Below are positions 44,265 through 53,377 of a stretch of 64,000 bases of DNA, piece after piece (within the stretch, counting starts at the first letter, position 1; the number at the start of each line of letters is the position of its first letter). The notes below the pieces were generated by a model. The model was not told where the DNA came from, made no database searches, and saw only the letters and a program-made list of their open reading frames with translations. This DNA is from Microvirga roseola (GTDB lineage Bacteria > Pseudomonadota > Alphaproteobacteria > Rhizobiales > Beijerinckiaceae). Made by a program: the position numbers and the translations under genes. Where the stretch lies: positions 124,001 through 188,000 of the forward strand of contig NZ_JAJATX010000003.1 in NCBI RefSeq assembly GCF_020866965.1, given 5' to 3'.

Positions 44265-44305
44265 TACCTCTTCCCGCTGCCCTTGCCATTCGGGCAAGAG
44301 AGGTA
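44265..44305 (-). terminator. Stem-loop after the RTX-like gene
   Basis: TACCTCT (44265-44271) pairs with AGAGGTA (44299-44305), and inside it CTTGCC (44282-44287) pairs with GGCAAG (44293-44298). It lies 46 bp past the stop of the minus-strand repeat protein; no clear T-run. Confidence 0.4.
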
Positions 44306-44350
44306 GTGCGAAGAATGGGGCGGAGCCGACGTTCGGCCGCCGCCATATCG

Positions 44351-45757
44351 TCAGACGAAATAGAAATCGTTGTTCTTGAGCGTCCCGGAGAATCCCGCGA
44401 GCCGGAACTCGCCTTCCGAGACAGGCCCATCGACGGTCACGACCACGTCGCTCCCAACCCTTTCCCACTCGACCTGCGAAAAAGGATTGAGGCTGCGATC
44501 GACATTGATCTCCAGACGGTCCTTGCCCTGCTGGAAGTCATGGATGCGGGTGTCTCCGAACTCACCGGAGAAGGCGAACGTGTCGCGACCGCCCTTTGCA
44601 TGGTCGAACATGAACTTGGCATCACCCCACATGTCGGCGACAGCGCTGCTGGCGACAAGGCGATCATTGCCTCCGCAGGTGTTGCCCGACATTTTGTACG
44701 CATCGCCATAGAGGTCGTTCTGCAGGTTCTCGCTGCTTCCGGCGCCTGCGGTGAGCACATCATGCCCGCCCTTGCTCCTGCCGCCCATTGTATAGGCATC
44801 GCCGAAGAGCTCGTTCGAGACCAGATTGTTGCCTCCAGTCAGCTTGTCGTTGCCGCCGCGAACGCGACCGCTCATCGTATAGGCGTCGCCGAAGAGATCC
44901 GACTGGAATCCGTCACCTGCGATTGTGTCGTGCCCCCCTCGTGCGTAGTCGGATATCTCGTAGGCATCGCCGTATACCGTGTGGATCTGGCTACCGATAT
45001 TCATGGTGTCGTTACCACCGACCGACCGACCGGACATAGACTTTGCATCGCCATAGAACAGCTCCGAAACGCGCCCGCCGGCCGTAATGGTGTCATGGCC
45101 GCCGCGAGATCTTCCGGTCATGGTATAGGCATCGCCATAGACGATACCCCACCACCCAGGATCGAGCTTATCGTTGCCGCCCCTGGTAAAGCCCGACATC
45201 TGGTAGGCATCGCCGTAGAGAATGGTCTGGAGATTGTTGCCGTTTCCCCCGGTCATTTCATCATGACCGCCGCGCGCCCATCCAGACATGACATGAGCAT
45301 CGCCGTAGAAGGTGCCACCGCCGTCCCCAGCGTTGAAGATGTCATGGCCACCGCGCGTCAGTTCCGACATCCAGTAGGCATCGCCGTAGAGCGTTCCCTG
45401 CGCATAGGAGCCGACGAGGTTGAAAACGTCACGCCCTCCCGCAGCGAGGTCGGACATCTCGTAGGCATCGCCGTAGAGAATGCTGGTCGTCGTGGGAGTC
45501 GAGTCTGTGCCCTGCAGGGACAGCGTATCGTGGCCGCCCCTCGCAAAGTTGGACATCCACCGCGCATCGCCGAAGAAGGTGTTCGATACCTCCGTCGATC
45601 CCCTCAGCGTATCGTTGCCGCCGCGCGCGAAGTCCAGAATCCCATAAGCGTCGCCGTAGAGGATGTTGTCCTGCGTGACCACGCCGACAAGAGTCTGGTT
45701 CTTTCCTCTCTGGAATCCGGTCAGATTTCCGCTGGTATCGCCGTATTCGATGTTCAT
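44351..45757 (-). CDS. RTX-like repeat protein with GDAY...GGxD repeats
   Basis: A 468-residue protein beginning MNIEYGDTSGN after GGGAGG, with no N-terminal signal peptide. About residues 34-395 consist of 13 tandem units of 26-33 residues (a 14th, degenerate, opens the protein): YGDAYxMSG-(2)-RGG-N/H-D-x-(L/I)-..., resembling calcium-binding hemolysin-type repeats (GGxGxDxL) but with a distinct GDAY core. The final 70 residues (DTRIHDFQQGKDRLEINVDR to NNDFYFV) match the usual C-terminal RTX region with FDxxxDxI-like features used for type I secretion. No type I exporter genes are adjacent. Probably secreted and Ca-binding; role unknown. Confidence 0.85.
   Translation of the reverse strand: MNIEYGDTSGNLTGFQRGKNQTLVGVVTQDNILYGDAYGILDFARGGNDTLRGSTEVSNTFFGDARWMSNFARGGHDTLSLQGTDSTPTTTSILYGDAYEMSDLAAGGRDVFNLVGSYAQGTLYGDAYWMSELTRGGHDIFNAGDGGGTFYGDAHVMSGWARGGHDEMTGGNGNNLQTILYGDAYQMSGFTRGGNDKLDPGWWGIVYGDAYTMTGRSRGGHDTITAGGRVSELFYGDAKSMSGRSVGGNDTMNIGSQIHTVYGDAYEISDYARGGHDTIAGDGFQSDLFGDAYTMSGRVRGGNDKLTGGNNLVSNELFGDAYTMGGRSKGGHDVLTAGAGSSENLQNDLYGDAYKMSGNTCGGNDRLVASSAVADMWGDAKFMFDHAKGGRDTFAFSGEFGDTRIHDFQQGKDRLEINVDRSLNPFSQVEWERVGSDVVVTVDGPVSEGEFRLAGFSGTLKNNDFYFV
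44570..45658 (-). repeat. Tandem coding repeats (13 units of about 80-100 bp)
   Basis: DNA-level imperfect repeats that encode the GDAY-type units. The plus-strand mirror of the core (GGCATCGCCGTAGAG-like) recurs at each unit. Unit lengths vary, so this is a coding repeat, not a minisatellite or CRISPR. Confidence 0.85.
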
Positions 45758-45982
45758 GGCTCGTGCCTCCCTTTTCCGGAAGTATCGCGCCAGCGGAGAC
45801 GGCAGGCCATTGTCCTTCGGATGCGCACTCGTCCGTCAGGATTACCGATTTGAATCGGCTGCGGGACATGAGGCGAGGACAAGAGCTTTTACGGAGTGCG
45901 ACAACCTGTCAGAGAGACGGACATACGTTGACGCAACCTAGGGGATGCTGGAGTTCTGGAGATTGTAACCGGCTGCGAAAAC

Positions 45983-46057
45983 TGGAGCGGGCGAAGGGAT
46001 TCGAACCCTCGACCCCAACCTTGGCAAGGTTGTGCTCTACCCCTGAGCTACACCCGC
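45983..46057 (-). tRNA. tRNA-Gly (anticodon GCC)
   Basis: 75 nt with encoded CCA. Acceptor GCGGGTG pairs with CGCCCGC (one T-G pair); D-arm GCTCAGGGGTAGAGC; anticodon loop with GCC within AACCTTGCCAAGGTT; T-arm GGTTCGAATCC. All arms fold. Confidence 0.97.
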
Positions 46058-46078
46058 GCTCCGTCGTTTTCAGAGGAA

Positions 46079-46154
<76 letters not shown>

Positions 46155-46242
46155 AGACCAATCGGTCCATTCGTTCCACATCCATCCCAATTGGGGTCCG
46201 GGACGCCTTCCTCGGGATCCTGTTGGAAACCTTTGGAAATGA

Positions 46243-46318
46243 TGGTGCCGCAAGAGGGATTCGAACCCCCGACCCCCTCATTACGAATGAGGTGCTCTAC
46301 CAGCTGAGCTATTGCGGC
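46243..46318 (-). tRNA. tRNA-Thr (anticodon CGT)
   Basis: 76 nt with encoded CCA. Acceptor GCCGCAA pairs with TTGCGGC; anticodon arm CCTCA-TTCGTAA-TGAGG gives CGT; T-arm GGTTCGAATCC. First gene of the cluster, 82 bp past the hemY-like stop. Confidence 0.97.
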
Positions 46319-46399
46319 GTCGCAAATGTGCGAACGAAGAGGGCGACCTCATACCCTCTCCCCCGCCACTTGGCAAGGATGGAAAGGCCTGGATCCGCC

Positions 46400-48001
46400 C
46401 TACCAGATTGAAAAAACGCCGCGCCTCGCCGGCGTCGTCTCCTTGGGCTTGGGCACGTCCGGCGGGTTGGCGGGAAAGACGACGGGCTCGGGCTTGGGCG
46501 GGAGGGGGGCTTCCTGCGCCGGCTCCCTTTCCCCCGCCTCCACGGTCTCGACGACCTCGCTCTTCTCCACGACAGCAGGCGCGGGCGCAGGTTCGGACGC
46601 GGGCTCCGCAGGCGCAGCAACCGCGGGCGGCTCCTCCACCACCACAACCGGCAGGGCTTTGGGTTCCTCGTCGAGATCCGCCGTGACCTCGTCGCTCAGG
46701 GTGAGCTCAGGCGCTACGAGCACATCCGGCGGCGCCTGCCAGACGAAGGCGTCGAGGCGGCCGGTGACGGGCGAGACCGGGGCCCAGTAGTCGGACACGA
46801 CCCCGTCCGCGATCCAGGCGGGATCCCGCGGCGCGCGGGTGGCGCGGGCGAGCCAGCCTCGGCCATGGCCCGTCGAGCCGTGCTCCAGCTGCTCCAGATC
46901 CGACATGAGGAGGCATACCCGCATGGTCGGGCGCTCGGCGAGCAGCGGTTCGAGCACCTCGCGGACACGGGCGAATTCCCGCGCCTCGAGGGCGGCGCGC
47001 GCCACCGCCAGCCGCCCTTCCGGATCGCCACCGGACATTTTCAGGAGGGTCTCGGTGCGCTTGAGCCGGTCGAGGGCCGAATCGCCGGGCCGCACATTGA
47101 GATAGACTTCGGCGAGATCGGGATGGGGCTGGCTGCGCCATGCGACCTCGATCACCTTGGCGGCGCGGCGCATATCGCCCCGGCGCGCCAGGAGGCGGCC
47201 GGCCAGAGCCGCTGCGGGCACGAGATCGGGAGCGAGCTTCACCGCGTCCTGGGCGCTTCTGAGCGCCCCCTCCGCATCGTTGTCGACCCGGTCGAGGGCG
47301 TCCGCCGTCAGGAGCACCGCCCGGTGGCGGCGGGCCGTCGTCTTGTCGAGAAGCCCAAGGGAGGTCCGCCGCTCGATGGCTTCCAGCGCTCCGCGCCAGT
47401 CCCGCTCTGCGCAGCGCGCCTCGAGAACGGCGTCGCTCGCCCAGGCGGCGGCCGGCGCAAGGCGGACGGCCTCGGCCGCGTATTCGCGGGCGGCCACGGC
47501 ATCGCCCCGGCGGCGGGCCTCGACGAAGAGACCGCGCAAGCCGAGAACCCGGGTCTGGTCCTCCTCCATCATCTGCGTGAACGCGGCCTCGGCCGCAGCT
47601 CGATTGCCGGAGACCTGAGCGGCCTGGGCCTTGAGCAGAAGCGTCAACGGCTCCTGGCCCAGAAGACGCTCGGCTTCGCTGGCGTAGCGACGGGCCGCGA
47701 TGGTGTCGCCCGCGCCCACGGCCACCATGCCGCGGGAGACCGCCTGATAGCCGCGCGAGCGGCGACGCGAGCGGGATGCGGACGTCAGGCGGGAGGGCAG
47801 GCGCAGCAGGCCGGATACCGCCGACCAGAGGAGCGCCAGCAGCAATGCAAGGCCAGCAAAGGCGATGGCGGCCACGGCCACCGAAGTCTGAATCTCATAG
47901 CCGCCGAAGGTGATCAGGACCGTGCCGGGCCTGTCGGCCAGCCAGACTGCACCGAAAGCCGCAATGCAGAGGAGAGCGATGAAGAGGAGAGCGCGCCACA
48001 T
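46400..48001 (-). CDS. hemY: HemY-like membrane TPR protein
   Basis: A 533-residue inner-membrane protein of the HemY_N family. Two N-terminal helices (about 4-20 and 41-63) are separated by GTVLITFGGYEIQTS, the family's W-x-G-Y-like region, then RGMVAVGAGDTIAARRYASEAERLLG and TPR helices follow, ending in an acidic/proline-rich tail (EPAVVEKSEVVE-like composition). It is last in the hemC-hemD-mitofilin-hemY group, 15 bp after the mitofilin-like gene. HemY proteins are linked to late porphyrin steps by gene context; their biochemical role is not settled. Confidence 0.92.
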   Translation of the reverse strand: MWRALLFIALLCIAAFGAVWLADRPGTVLITFGGYEIQTSVAVAAIAFAGLALLLALLWSAVSGLLRLPSRLTSASRSRRRSRGYQAVSRGMVAVGAGDTIAARRYASEAERLLGQEPLTLLLKAQAAQVSGNRAAAEAAFTQMMEEDQTRVLGLRGLFVEARRRGDAVAAREYAAEAVRLAPAAAWASDAVLEARCAERDWRGALEAIERRTSLGLLDKTTARRHRAVLLTADALDRVDNDAEGALRSAQDAVKLAPDLVPAAALAGRLLARRGDMRRAAKVIEVAWRSQPHPDLAEVYLNVRPGDSALDRLKRTETLLKMSGGDPEGRLAVARAALEAREFARVREVLEPLLAERPTMRVCLLMSDLEQLEHGSTGHGRGWLARATRAPRDPAWIADGVVSDYWAPVSPVTGRLDAFVWQAPPDVLVAPELTLSDEVTADLDEEPKALPVVVVEEPPAVAAPAEPASEPAPAPAVVEKSEVVETVEAGEREPAQEAPLPPKPEPVVFPANPPDVPKPKETTPARRGVFSIW

Positions 48002-48016
48002 CCTGGGCTGATCCTT

Positions 48017-49417
48017 TTACTGCGCCGTTCGGTTGAGGGCGGCGAGAGCGTTGTCGGCGATGGCCTGACCGGCCTGGCGGGCCTGGGCGACCGCAGCAGC
48101 CTGTTGCGCCCATTCCTCGGACATGCGCCGCGCCGGCTCCGGCAGGGCCTGCCAGGCGGCGACCGCCTCCGCCACATCCCCGCGCTCCAAAGCCTGCTCG
48201 ATGCGCGCGACGAGGCTCGGAACCCCCGTGGAGCCTGGCTGGTCCACGGGACGGACGGTGACCACCCGGTCCGCCATGCGCAGAAGCCGGTCGGTCCAGC
48301 CCCCTGCCGGCCCACGGCTCTCGCGCAGGATAGCGGCTCCGAGAGGCTCGAAGCGCTGCGCGATCTCGGCGGCCGTGGGAGCCCCCTGCTGTGCGAAGGG
48401 TTCGAGAGGAGCAAGCCGCGCCGGATCGGCCTCGACATGCCTCAGCCCCTCCAGGACGTCCACATAGGGCGTTCCGTTCCGCAGGGCGTCGCTCAGGCGC
48501 TCCGCGAGGATGATCCGGGTTCCGGTCTGGAAGGCGCTCGTCGCGCCCTGGTTCTCCTGGGCCAGCCGGTTGGAGAGCGCCCCGATATCGTTGGACAGGG
48601 CTGAAAGGCTCTGCTGCTGCGCGGCGAGGCGGCTGTCCAGTTCCGCGATCCGGCCATCAAGGTTCTGCGCTGCGTTCAGGGCGCTTGTCGCGGTCTGGGC
48701 CGCATTGGCAGCTTCCTGCGCTACGTTCTGAACCTGATTGTCCAGCGCCGACAGGCGCTCGGTGATCTGGGCCAGAGCCGCATCCGTCTGCGGGGCAGGA
48801 ACCTCCGGGACCGGCCGGTTGGCGGCTTCCTGAGCTTGCGCCAGGGCCTGCTCGGCCGTGCTCTGAAGGGCCTGAAGCCGCTCATTGAGGGATGCGCCTG
48901 TATTCTCGACCGCGCCGATGCGGCCGGACAGGGCCTGAAGATCCCCTGGCCGCACGCCCTGCTGCCCGAGCGTCGCCACCTGCTGCTCCAGCTGCACCAG
49001 CCGGGCATCGTCCTGACCCTCGGGACCGCGCCAGGTCTGCGCGCCGTAGAGGATTCCTGCACCGACGAGCCCGCCGAGGAGGCCGGCGCCGACCAGGGCC
49101 CCAAGAGGGGTTTTCCGGTGATCGGTGTCGCGAACCGGCCCGCTCTCGGGCGGAGGAGGCTGCGACGGCGGCTCGTTGGAGGAGGTCTCCGGCGCAATCG
49201 AATCGGTCGCGAGGCCCGAATCGAGGGTAGCCTCCGGCTTCGACACCTCCTCCTGGGCTGCCTTCTCGGGCTCAGGCGATATCGTCTCCTCCGGCTTCGT
49301 CTCCTCCCTAGACGCGCCATCGTCGACGACCGTCGCCTTCAGGTCGAGGGTCGTCGGTTCGCGCGCGGGCTTCTTGCGAGAGGATTTCGGGGCTCGGGGA
49401 TCGGATGAATGGGTCAC
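48017..49417 (-). CDS. Mitofilin/Mic60-like inner-membrane protein
   Basis: A 466-residue protein. An acidic, disordered N-terminus (to about 100) is followed by one membrane helix (about 103-125, LGALVGAGLLGGLVGAGILYGA), a long coiled coil (about 130-310; ATLGQQGVRPGDLQALSGRI and on) and a C-terminal helical domain with VVTVRPVDQPGSTGVPSLVARI, the mitofilin signature region. Alphaproteobacterial Mic60 homologues, relatives of the mitochondrial cristae protein, are encoded exactly here between hemD and hemY, and are involved in envelope or intracytoplasmic membrane shaping. Confidence 0.88.
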   Translation of the reverse strand: MTHSSDPRAPKSSRKKPAREPTTLDLKATVVDDGASREETKPEETISPEPEKAAQEEVSKPEATLDSGLATDSIAPETSSNEPPSQPPPPESGPVRDTDHRKTPLGALVGAGLLGGLVGAGILYGAQTWRGPEGQDDARLVQLEQQVATLGQQGVRPGDLQALSGRIGAVENTGASLNERLQALQSTAEQALAQAQEAANRPVPEVPAPQTDAALAQITERLSALDNQVQNVAQEAANAAQTATSALNAAQNLDGRIAELDSRLAAQQQSLSALSNDIGALSNRLAQENQGATSAFQTGTRIILAERLSDALRNGTPYVDVLEGLRHVEADPARLAPLEPFAQQGAPTAAEIAQRFEPLGAAILRESRGPAGGWTDRLLRMADRVVTVRPVDQPGSTGVPSLVARIEQALERGDVAEAVAAWQALPEPARRMSEEWAQQAAAVAQARQAGQAIADNALAALNRTAQ

Positions 49418-49569
49418 TGTTCGCTCTTGGTGGGCACTCTTGAAAGGTCACGGTGGAAGGTCATTGTGGCAAGCTTGAGCGCGGCGTTTCGTTCCCTGGC
49501 AAGAATGTCGTCCTTGATGGTCTGCAAAGATCCCTAAAGCCCCAATCGTAATCGAAACGGCTGCCGACG

Positions 49570-50268
49570 TCATAGAGGGCCGTCGAGAAGTCCGAGGAGA
49601 GCGCCCTCCGCAGGCTCCTCCGCCACAAGGACGGGAGCGCCCATGGCCTCGAGAGGCACGGCCACATCCGCCGAGAGGCAGAGGTGCGGAAAACTTCCGA
49701 GAGTGGACGTCAGCCCCGCCTCCCCCATCCGCCGGACGAGGAGATCCGCGCTCCTTCGAGAATAATGGAGCGCCGCGCCGATTTTGCCAGAGCGGAGCGC
49801 CTCGATGGCCGTCGGCGGCAGGCTGCCGGTGGCCCTTGCCTCGTAGGCCTCCCATTGCAGAACGTGGAAGCCGGATGCGCGCAACGAGGCCGCCGGCTCG
49901 TCCTTGTGGTGTCGGGCCATCACGTGGAGCAGCGTCAGTCCAGGCTCCTTCTCGCGCCGGATCAGCCGCGACAGGGACGCCGCATCGCCTTCCGCTACGG
50001 ATACGGACGAGAAGCCCGCATCCCGCACCGTCTCCGCCGTGCGCTCACCCACGGCGAAAACGGTGAGCTGCCTGTTCTCGATGGCAGACAGGGCCTCCGC
50101 CGCATGAGCGCTGGTGACGACGATAGCATCATAGGGGCCTGCAGGAGCGGGCTCGCCCGTTGTGGCAATCTCGATCACGGGCGCGCAGAGAGCCTCATGC
50201 CCACGGGCCTCAAGCTTTCGGGCCGTGCGCGATGCATCCTCCGATGCGCGTGTGACGAGAACGAGCAT
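49570..50268 (-). CDS. hemD: Uroporphyrinogen-III synthase
   Basis: Cyclises hydroxymethylbilane to uroporphyrinogen III, 232 residues. The start at 50268 (MLVLVTRASEDASRTARKLE) overlaps the hemC stop as TGATG; a longer frame continuing upstream is just the shadow of hemC. Typical features: VTSAHAAEAL and FAVGERTAETVRDAGF, and the second-domain YSRRSADLLVRR. Sequence conservation in this family is low, so context (after hemC) carries much of the weight. 152 bp separate it from the mitofilin-like gene, with no feature seen there. Confidence 0.92.
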   Translation of the reverse strand: MLVLVTRASEDASRTARKLEARGHEALCAPVIEIATTGEPAPAGPYDAIVVTSAHAAEALSAIENRQLTVFAVGERTAETVRDAGFSSVSVAEGDAASLSRLIRREKEPGLTLLHVMARHHKDEPAASLRASGFHVLQWEAYEARATGSLPPTAIEALRSGKIGAALHYSRRSADLLVRRMGEAGLTSTLGSFPHLCLSADVAVPLEAMGAPVLVAEEPAEGALLGLLDGPL

Positions 50269-51194
50269 CAGGCGCTGAGGAAACCTGCGGGCATGCGGGT
50301 GCGCAGCTCGGTGCCCACCTCGCGCCCCATGGCGACGGCATCGGAGACCGCGCCGCGCCGGGCGGTCTCCAGGCTTTCCGAGCCGTCGGGACGCATGACG
50401 AGGCCGCGTATCTCGAGCTCGCCGTCGATCAGGCGGGCATGGCCGGCGATGGGCGTGCGGCACGACCCGTCGAGGATTGTGAGAAAAGCCCGCTCAGCGG
50501 CGAGCGTATGAGCCGTCGGTTCGTGGAGGATCGGCTCAAGGGCCTCCCGTACCCGCTCGTCCTCCACCCGCACCGCGATGGCGATGGCCCCCTGCCCCAC
50601 CGCGGGCAGGAAGTCCTCCGTGTCGAGGATCGTGGTGACGTGGTCGGTCAGCCCCAAGCGGCGCAAACCAGCCATGGCGAGGAGCGTGGCGTCGACCTCG
50701 CCGCCATCCAGCTTGGCGAGACGCGTCTGCACGTTGCCGCGCAGCAGCGTGACCTGCAGGTCGGGTCGCAGGCGGCGGATCTGCGCCTGACGGCGAAGGG
50801 AGGCGGAGCCCACCACCGCACCTGCCCGCAGCTCGTGCAGGGTCTTGAAGCGGCGGCTGATGAAGGCGTCGCGCACATCCTCGCGGGGCAGGTAACCTGC
50901 GATGACGATGCCTTCCGGCAGGGTCGTCGGCAGGTCCTTGGCGGAATGCACGGCGAGATCGATGAAGCCCTCCAGCAGGGCGATGTCGAGCTCCTTGGTG
51001 AAGAGCCCCTTGCCCCCGGCTTCCGAGAGGGGCCTGTCCTGAATGGCGTCGCCCGTGGTCTTGATGATCGACAGGGGCAGCTGCTCCACGGGCCAGCCAT
51101 GGGCGATGCTCACGCGGTCCTGCGTCTCACGGGCCTGGGCCAGCGCCAGGGGACTGCCGCGCGTGCCGATGACCAGGGGGGATGAAAGGGGCAT
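50268..51194 (-). CDS. hemC: Porphobilinogen deaminase (hydroxymethylbilane synthase)
   Basis: Condenses four porphobilinogens into hydroxymethylbilane; 308 residues. Conserved IGTRGSPLALAQA opening, KELDIALLEGFIDLAVHSAKD and GSASLRRQAQIRRLRPDL; the dipyrromethane-cofactor cysteine is C245 in DGSCRTPIAGHA. It heads the heme group, divergent from tsaD with a 123-bp shared promoter region, an arrangement common in rhizobia. Confidence 0.97.
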   Translation of the reverse strand: MPLSSPLVIGTRGSPLALAQARETQDRVSIAHGWPVEQLPLSIIKTTGDAIQDRPLSEAGGKGLFTKELDIALLEGFIDLAVHSAKDLPTTLPEGIVIAGYLPREDVRDAFISRRFKTLHELRAGAVVGSASLRRQAQIRRLRPDLQVTLLRGNVQTRLAKLDGGEVDATLLAMAGLRRLGLTDHVTTILDTEDFLPAVGQGAIAIAVRVEDERVREALEPILHEPTAHTLAAERAFLTILDGSCRTPIAGHARLIDGELEIRGLVMRPDGSESLETARRGAVSDAVAMGREVGTELRTRMPAGFLSA

Positions 51195-51317
51195 TCCTGC
51201 TGTGCTCTCCGATGATGCGAGATGGCGTTTGATCTTGTGCGTCGGGGCGGACTATAGGGGGAGGACAGGCGGGCCGCAAAGCCCGAACAAACACGTAGCA
51301 ACGGCAGCCCGACGACC

Positions 51318-52373
51318 ATGCGCATCCTTGGCATCGAGACCACCTGCGACGAGACCGCCGCCGCCGTTGTGGCACTCGGCTTCGACGGACGGGGCGAGAT
51401 CCTCTCCAACGAGGTCCTGAGCCAGATTGCGGAGCACGCGGCCTATGGCGGCGTGGTCCCGGAGATCGCGGCCCGGGCCCATGTGGAGGTGCTCGACCGG
51501 CTCGTCGCCCGCGCCCTGAAAACAGCGGGCTGCACCGTGGACGACATCGACGGCATCGCGGTGGCGGCCGGCCCCGGCCTCATCGGCGGCGTGCTCGTGG
51601 GGCTCACAACCGCCAAGGCGATGGCGCTCGTCACCCGCAAGCCGCTGATGGCGGTGAACCACCTCGAGGCCCATGCGCTCACCGCCCGCCTGACCGACGG
51701 CATCGGCTTTCCCTATCTGCTGCTTCTCGCCTCCGGCGGCCACACGCAGCTCGTGGCGGTGAAGGGGGTCGGCGACTACACGCGCATCGGCACCACCATC
51801 GACGACGCCATCGGCGAGGCCTTCGACAAGGTGGCGAAGATGCTGGGGCTTCCCTATCCCGGCGGCCCCCACGTGGAGAACGAGGCGGCAAAGGGCAATC
51901 CGGAGCGCTTCGCCCTGCCTCGCCCGCTCATGGGACGAGCCGAGCCCGATTTCTCCCTGTCCGGCCTCAAGACCGCCGTGCGCCTGGAGGCGGAGCGCAT
52001 CGCGCCGCTCACGCAGACCGACGTGTCCGATCTCTGCGCCAGCTTCCAGGCCGCGATCGTGGACGTGGTGGTCGACCGCACCCGCGTCGGGTTGCGCAAA
52101 TTCCGCGAAATCGCAGGCCATCCGAGCGCCCTCGTGGTGGCGGGCGGCGTCGCCGCCAACCAGACCATGCGGCAGGCCCTCCAGCGGCTTGCGGTCGAGG
52201 CGGGCCTCAAGCTCGTCGCCCCGCCCGTGTCGCTCTGCGGCGACAACGGCGCGATGATCGCCTGGGCGGGCCTCGAGCGCCTGCGGCTCGGCCTCATCGA
52301 CGATATCGGCGCGCCGGCCCGCGCCCGCTGGCCGCTGGACACGAGCCGCGACGAGGCGGGAGCGAAGGCCTGA
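51318..52373 (+). CDS. tsaD: tRNA N6-threonylcarbamoyladenosine transferase
   Basis: Transfers the threonylcarbamoyl group to A37 of ANN-decoding tRNAs, with TsaB/TsaE. 351 residues, start [18 protein letters not shown]. The metal site is in [11 protein letters not shown] and [13 protein letters not shown]; the phosphate loop [11 protein letters not shown] and the C-terminal [10 protein letters not shown] and [12 protein letters not shown] motifs are intact. Its TGA overlaps the gpsA ATG (TGATG). Confidence 0.97.
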   Translation: MRILGIETTCDETAAAVVALGFDGRGEILSNEVLSQIAEHAAYGGVVPEIAARAHVEVLDRLVARALKTAGCTVDDIDGIAVAAGPGLIGGVLVGLTTAKAMALVTRKPLMAVNHLEAHALTARLTDGIGFPYLLLLASGGHTQLVAVKGVGDYTRIGTTIDDAIGEAFDKVAKMLGLPYPGGPHVENEAAKGNPERFALPRPLMGRAEPDFSLSGLKTAVRLEAERIAPLTQTDVSDLCASFQAAIVDVVVDRTRVGLRKFREIAGHPSALVVAGGVAANQTMRQALQRLAVEAGLKLVAPPVSLCGDNGAMIAWAGLERLRLGLIDDIGAPARARWPLDTSRDEAGAKA

Positions 52374-53368
52374 TGAGCCTGCCTTCCGGTTCCATCGGCA
52401 TTGCCGGCGCGGGAGCCTGGGGAACGGCGCTCGCCAATGCGGCGGCGGCGGCCGGAAACGACGCGATCCTGTGGATGCGCACGGCCGAGCAGGCGCAAGC
52501 GCTTGCTGCGACCCGCACGAACGAGCGCTTCCTGCCGGGCGTCAGGCTGCACGACCGCATCCGGCCCACCGCCGATCTCGGCGATCTCGCCACATGCCGC
52601 GCCGTGCTCCTCGTGACTCCGGCCCAGACGACGCGGGAGATGACGGCGGCGCTCGCCTCCGTCCTGCCCGCCGCCACGCCCCTCGTGCTCTGCGCCAAGG
52701 GAATCGAGCGGGGCACGAACGCCTTTCTCTGCGACGTGGCGGAGGAGGTCCGCCCCGGCGCGCCCGTCGCCGTGCTCTCCGGTCCCAGCTTCGCGGATGA
52801 CGTGGCCCGCGGCCTGCCGACCGCCGTGACCCTGGCCTGCCGGGATTCGGCGCGCGCGGAAGAGCTTGCTCTCGCCCTCTCCGGGCCGACCTTGAGGGTC
52901 TATCATCGCCACGACATCCGTGGCGTCGAGATCGGCGGGGCGGCCAAGAACGTGCTGGCCATCGCCTGCGGGGCCGTGGCCGGCAAAGGCCTCGGCGAGA
53001 GCGCCAAGGCGGCGCTGATCGCCCGCGGCTTCGCGGAGCTTCTGCGCTTCGCCCGCGCCTATGGCGGCGAGGCGGAGACCCTGATGGGCCTCTCCGGCCT
53101 CGGCGATCTCGTTCTCACCTGCTCCTCCGCCCATTCCCGCAACTTCGCCTTCGGCATGCGTCTCGGCCAGGGCCTGAGCGTGGATGACGCGGCGGGCGGC
53201 AAGCTGGTGGAGGGAGCGGCCACCGCAAGCGCCCTCGTGGCGCTGGCGCGTGCGAAAGGCATCGACATGCCCATCGCCGAGGCCGTCGAGCAGATCCTTT
53301 CCGGCGCATGGACCCTCGACCACGCTGTCGATGCGCTGATGAACCGTCCGATCAAGTCCGAGTATTGA
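52373..53368 (+). CDS. gpsA: Glycerol-3-phosphate dehydrogenase [NAD(P)+]
   Basis: Makes sn-glycerol-3-phosphate from dihydroxyacetone phosphate for phospholipids. 331 residues. Rossmann motif GAGAWGTALA, NxRFLPGV-like block NERFLPGVRL, active-site lysine region GGAAKNVLAIACG and the GLGDLVLTCSS motif are complete. Coupled to tsaD by a 1-base overlap and followed 9 bp later by the EVE-domain gene. Confidence 0.97.
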   Translation: MSLPSGSIGIAGAGAWGTALANAAAAAGNDAILWMRTAEQAQALAATRTNERFLPGVRLHDRIRPTADLGDLATCRAVLLVTPAQTTREMTAALASVLPAATPLVLCAKGIERGTNAFLCDVAEEVRPGAPVAVLSGPSFADDVARGLPTAVTLACRDSARAEELALALSGPTLRVYHRHDIRGVEIGGAAKNVLAIACGAVAGKGLGESAKAALIARGFAELLRFARAYGGEAETLMGLSGLGDLVLTCSSAHSRNFAFGMRLGQGLSVDDAAGGKLVEGAATASALVALARAKGIDMPIAEAVEQILSGAWTLDHAVDALMNRPIKSEY

Positions 53369-53377
53369 GAGTTGAAG

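Larger units (their letters stand above)
44001..44350. other. Intergenic region between two minus-strand genes
   Basis: 350 bp upstream of the SH3 gene and downstream of the RTX-like gene. No gene is seen. It contains the SH3-gene regulatory palindrome (44038-44064) and a probable terminator hairpin of the RTX-like gene (44265-44305). Confidence 0.5.

Noticed and set aside
44570-45658. CRISPR array or minisatellite
   Set aside because: The repeats are imperfect, vary in length and stay in frame as protein repeats; there are no spacers and no cas genes.
44351-45757. Type I secretion operon around the RTX-like gene
   Set aside because: No ABC exporter, membrane fusion or TolC-like gene is adjacent.
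38892-46057. Integrated genomic island at tRNA-Gly
   Set aside because: No integrase and no second copy of the tRNA 3' end (searched by eye for the T-arm-to-CCA segment). Lineage-specific content alone does not prove integration.
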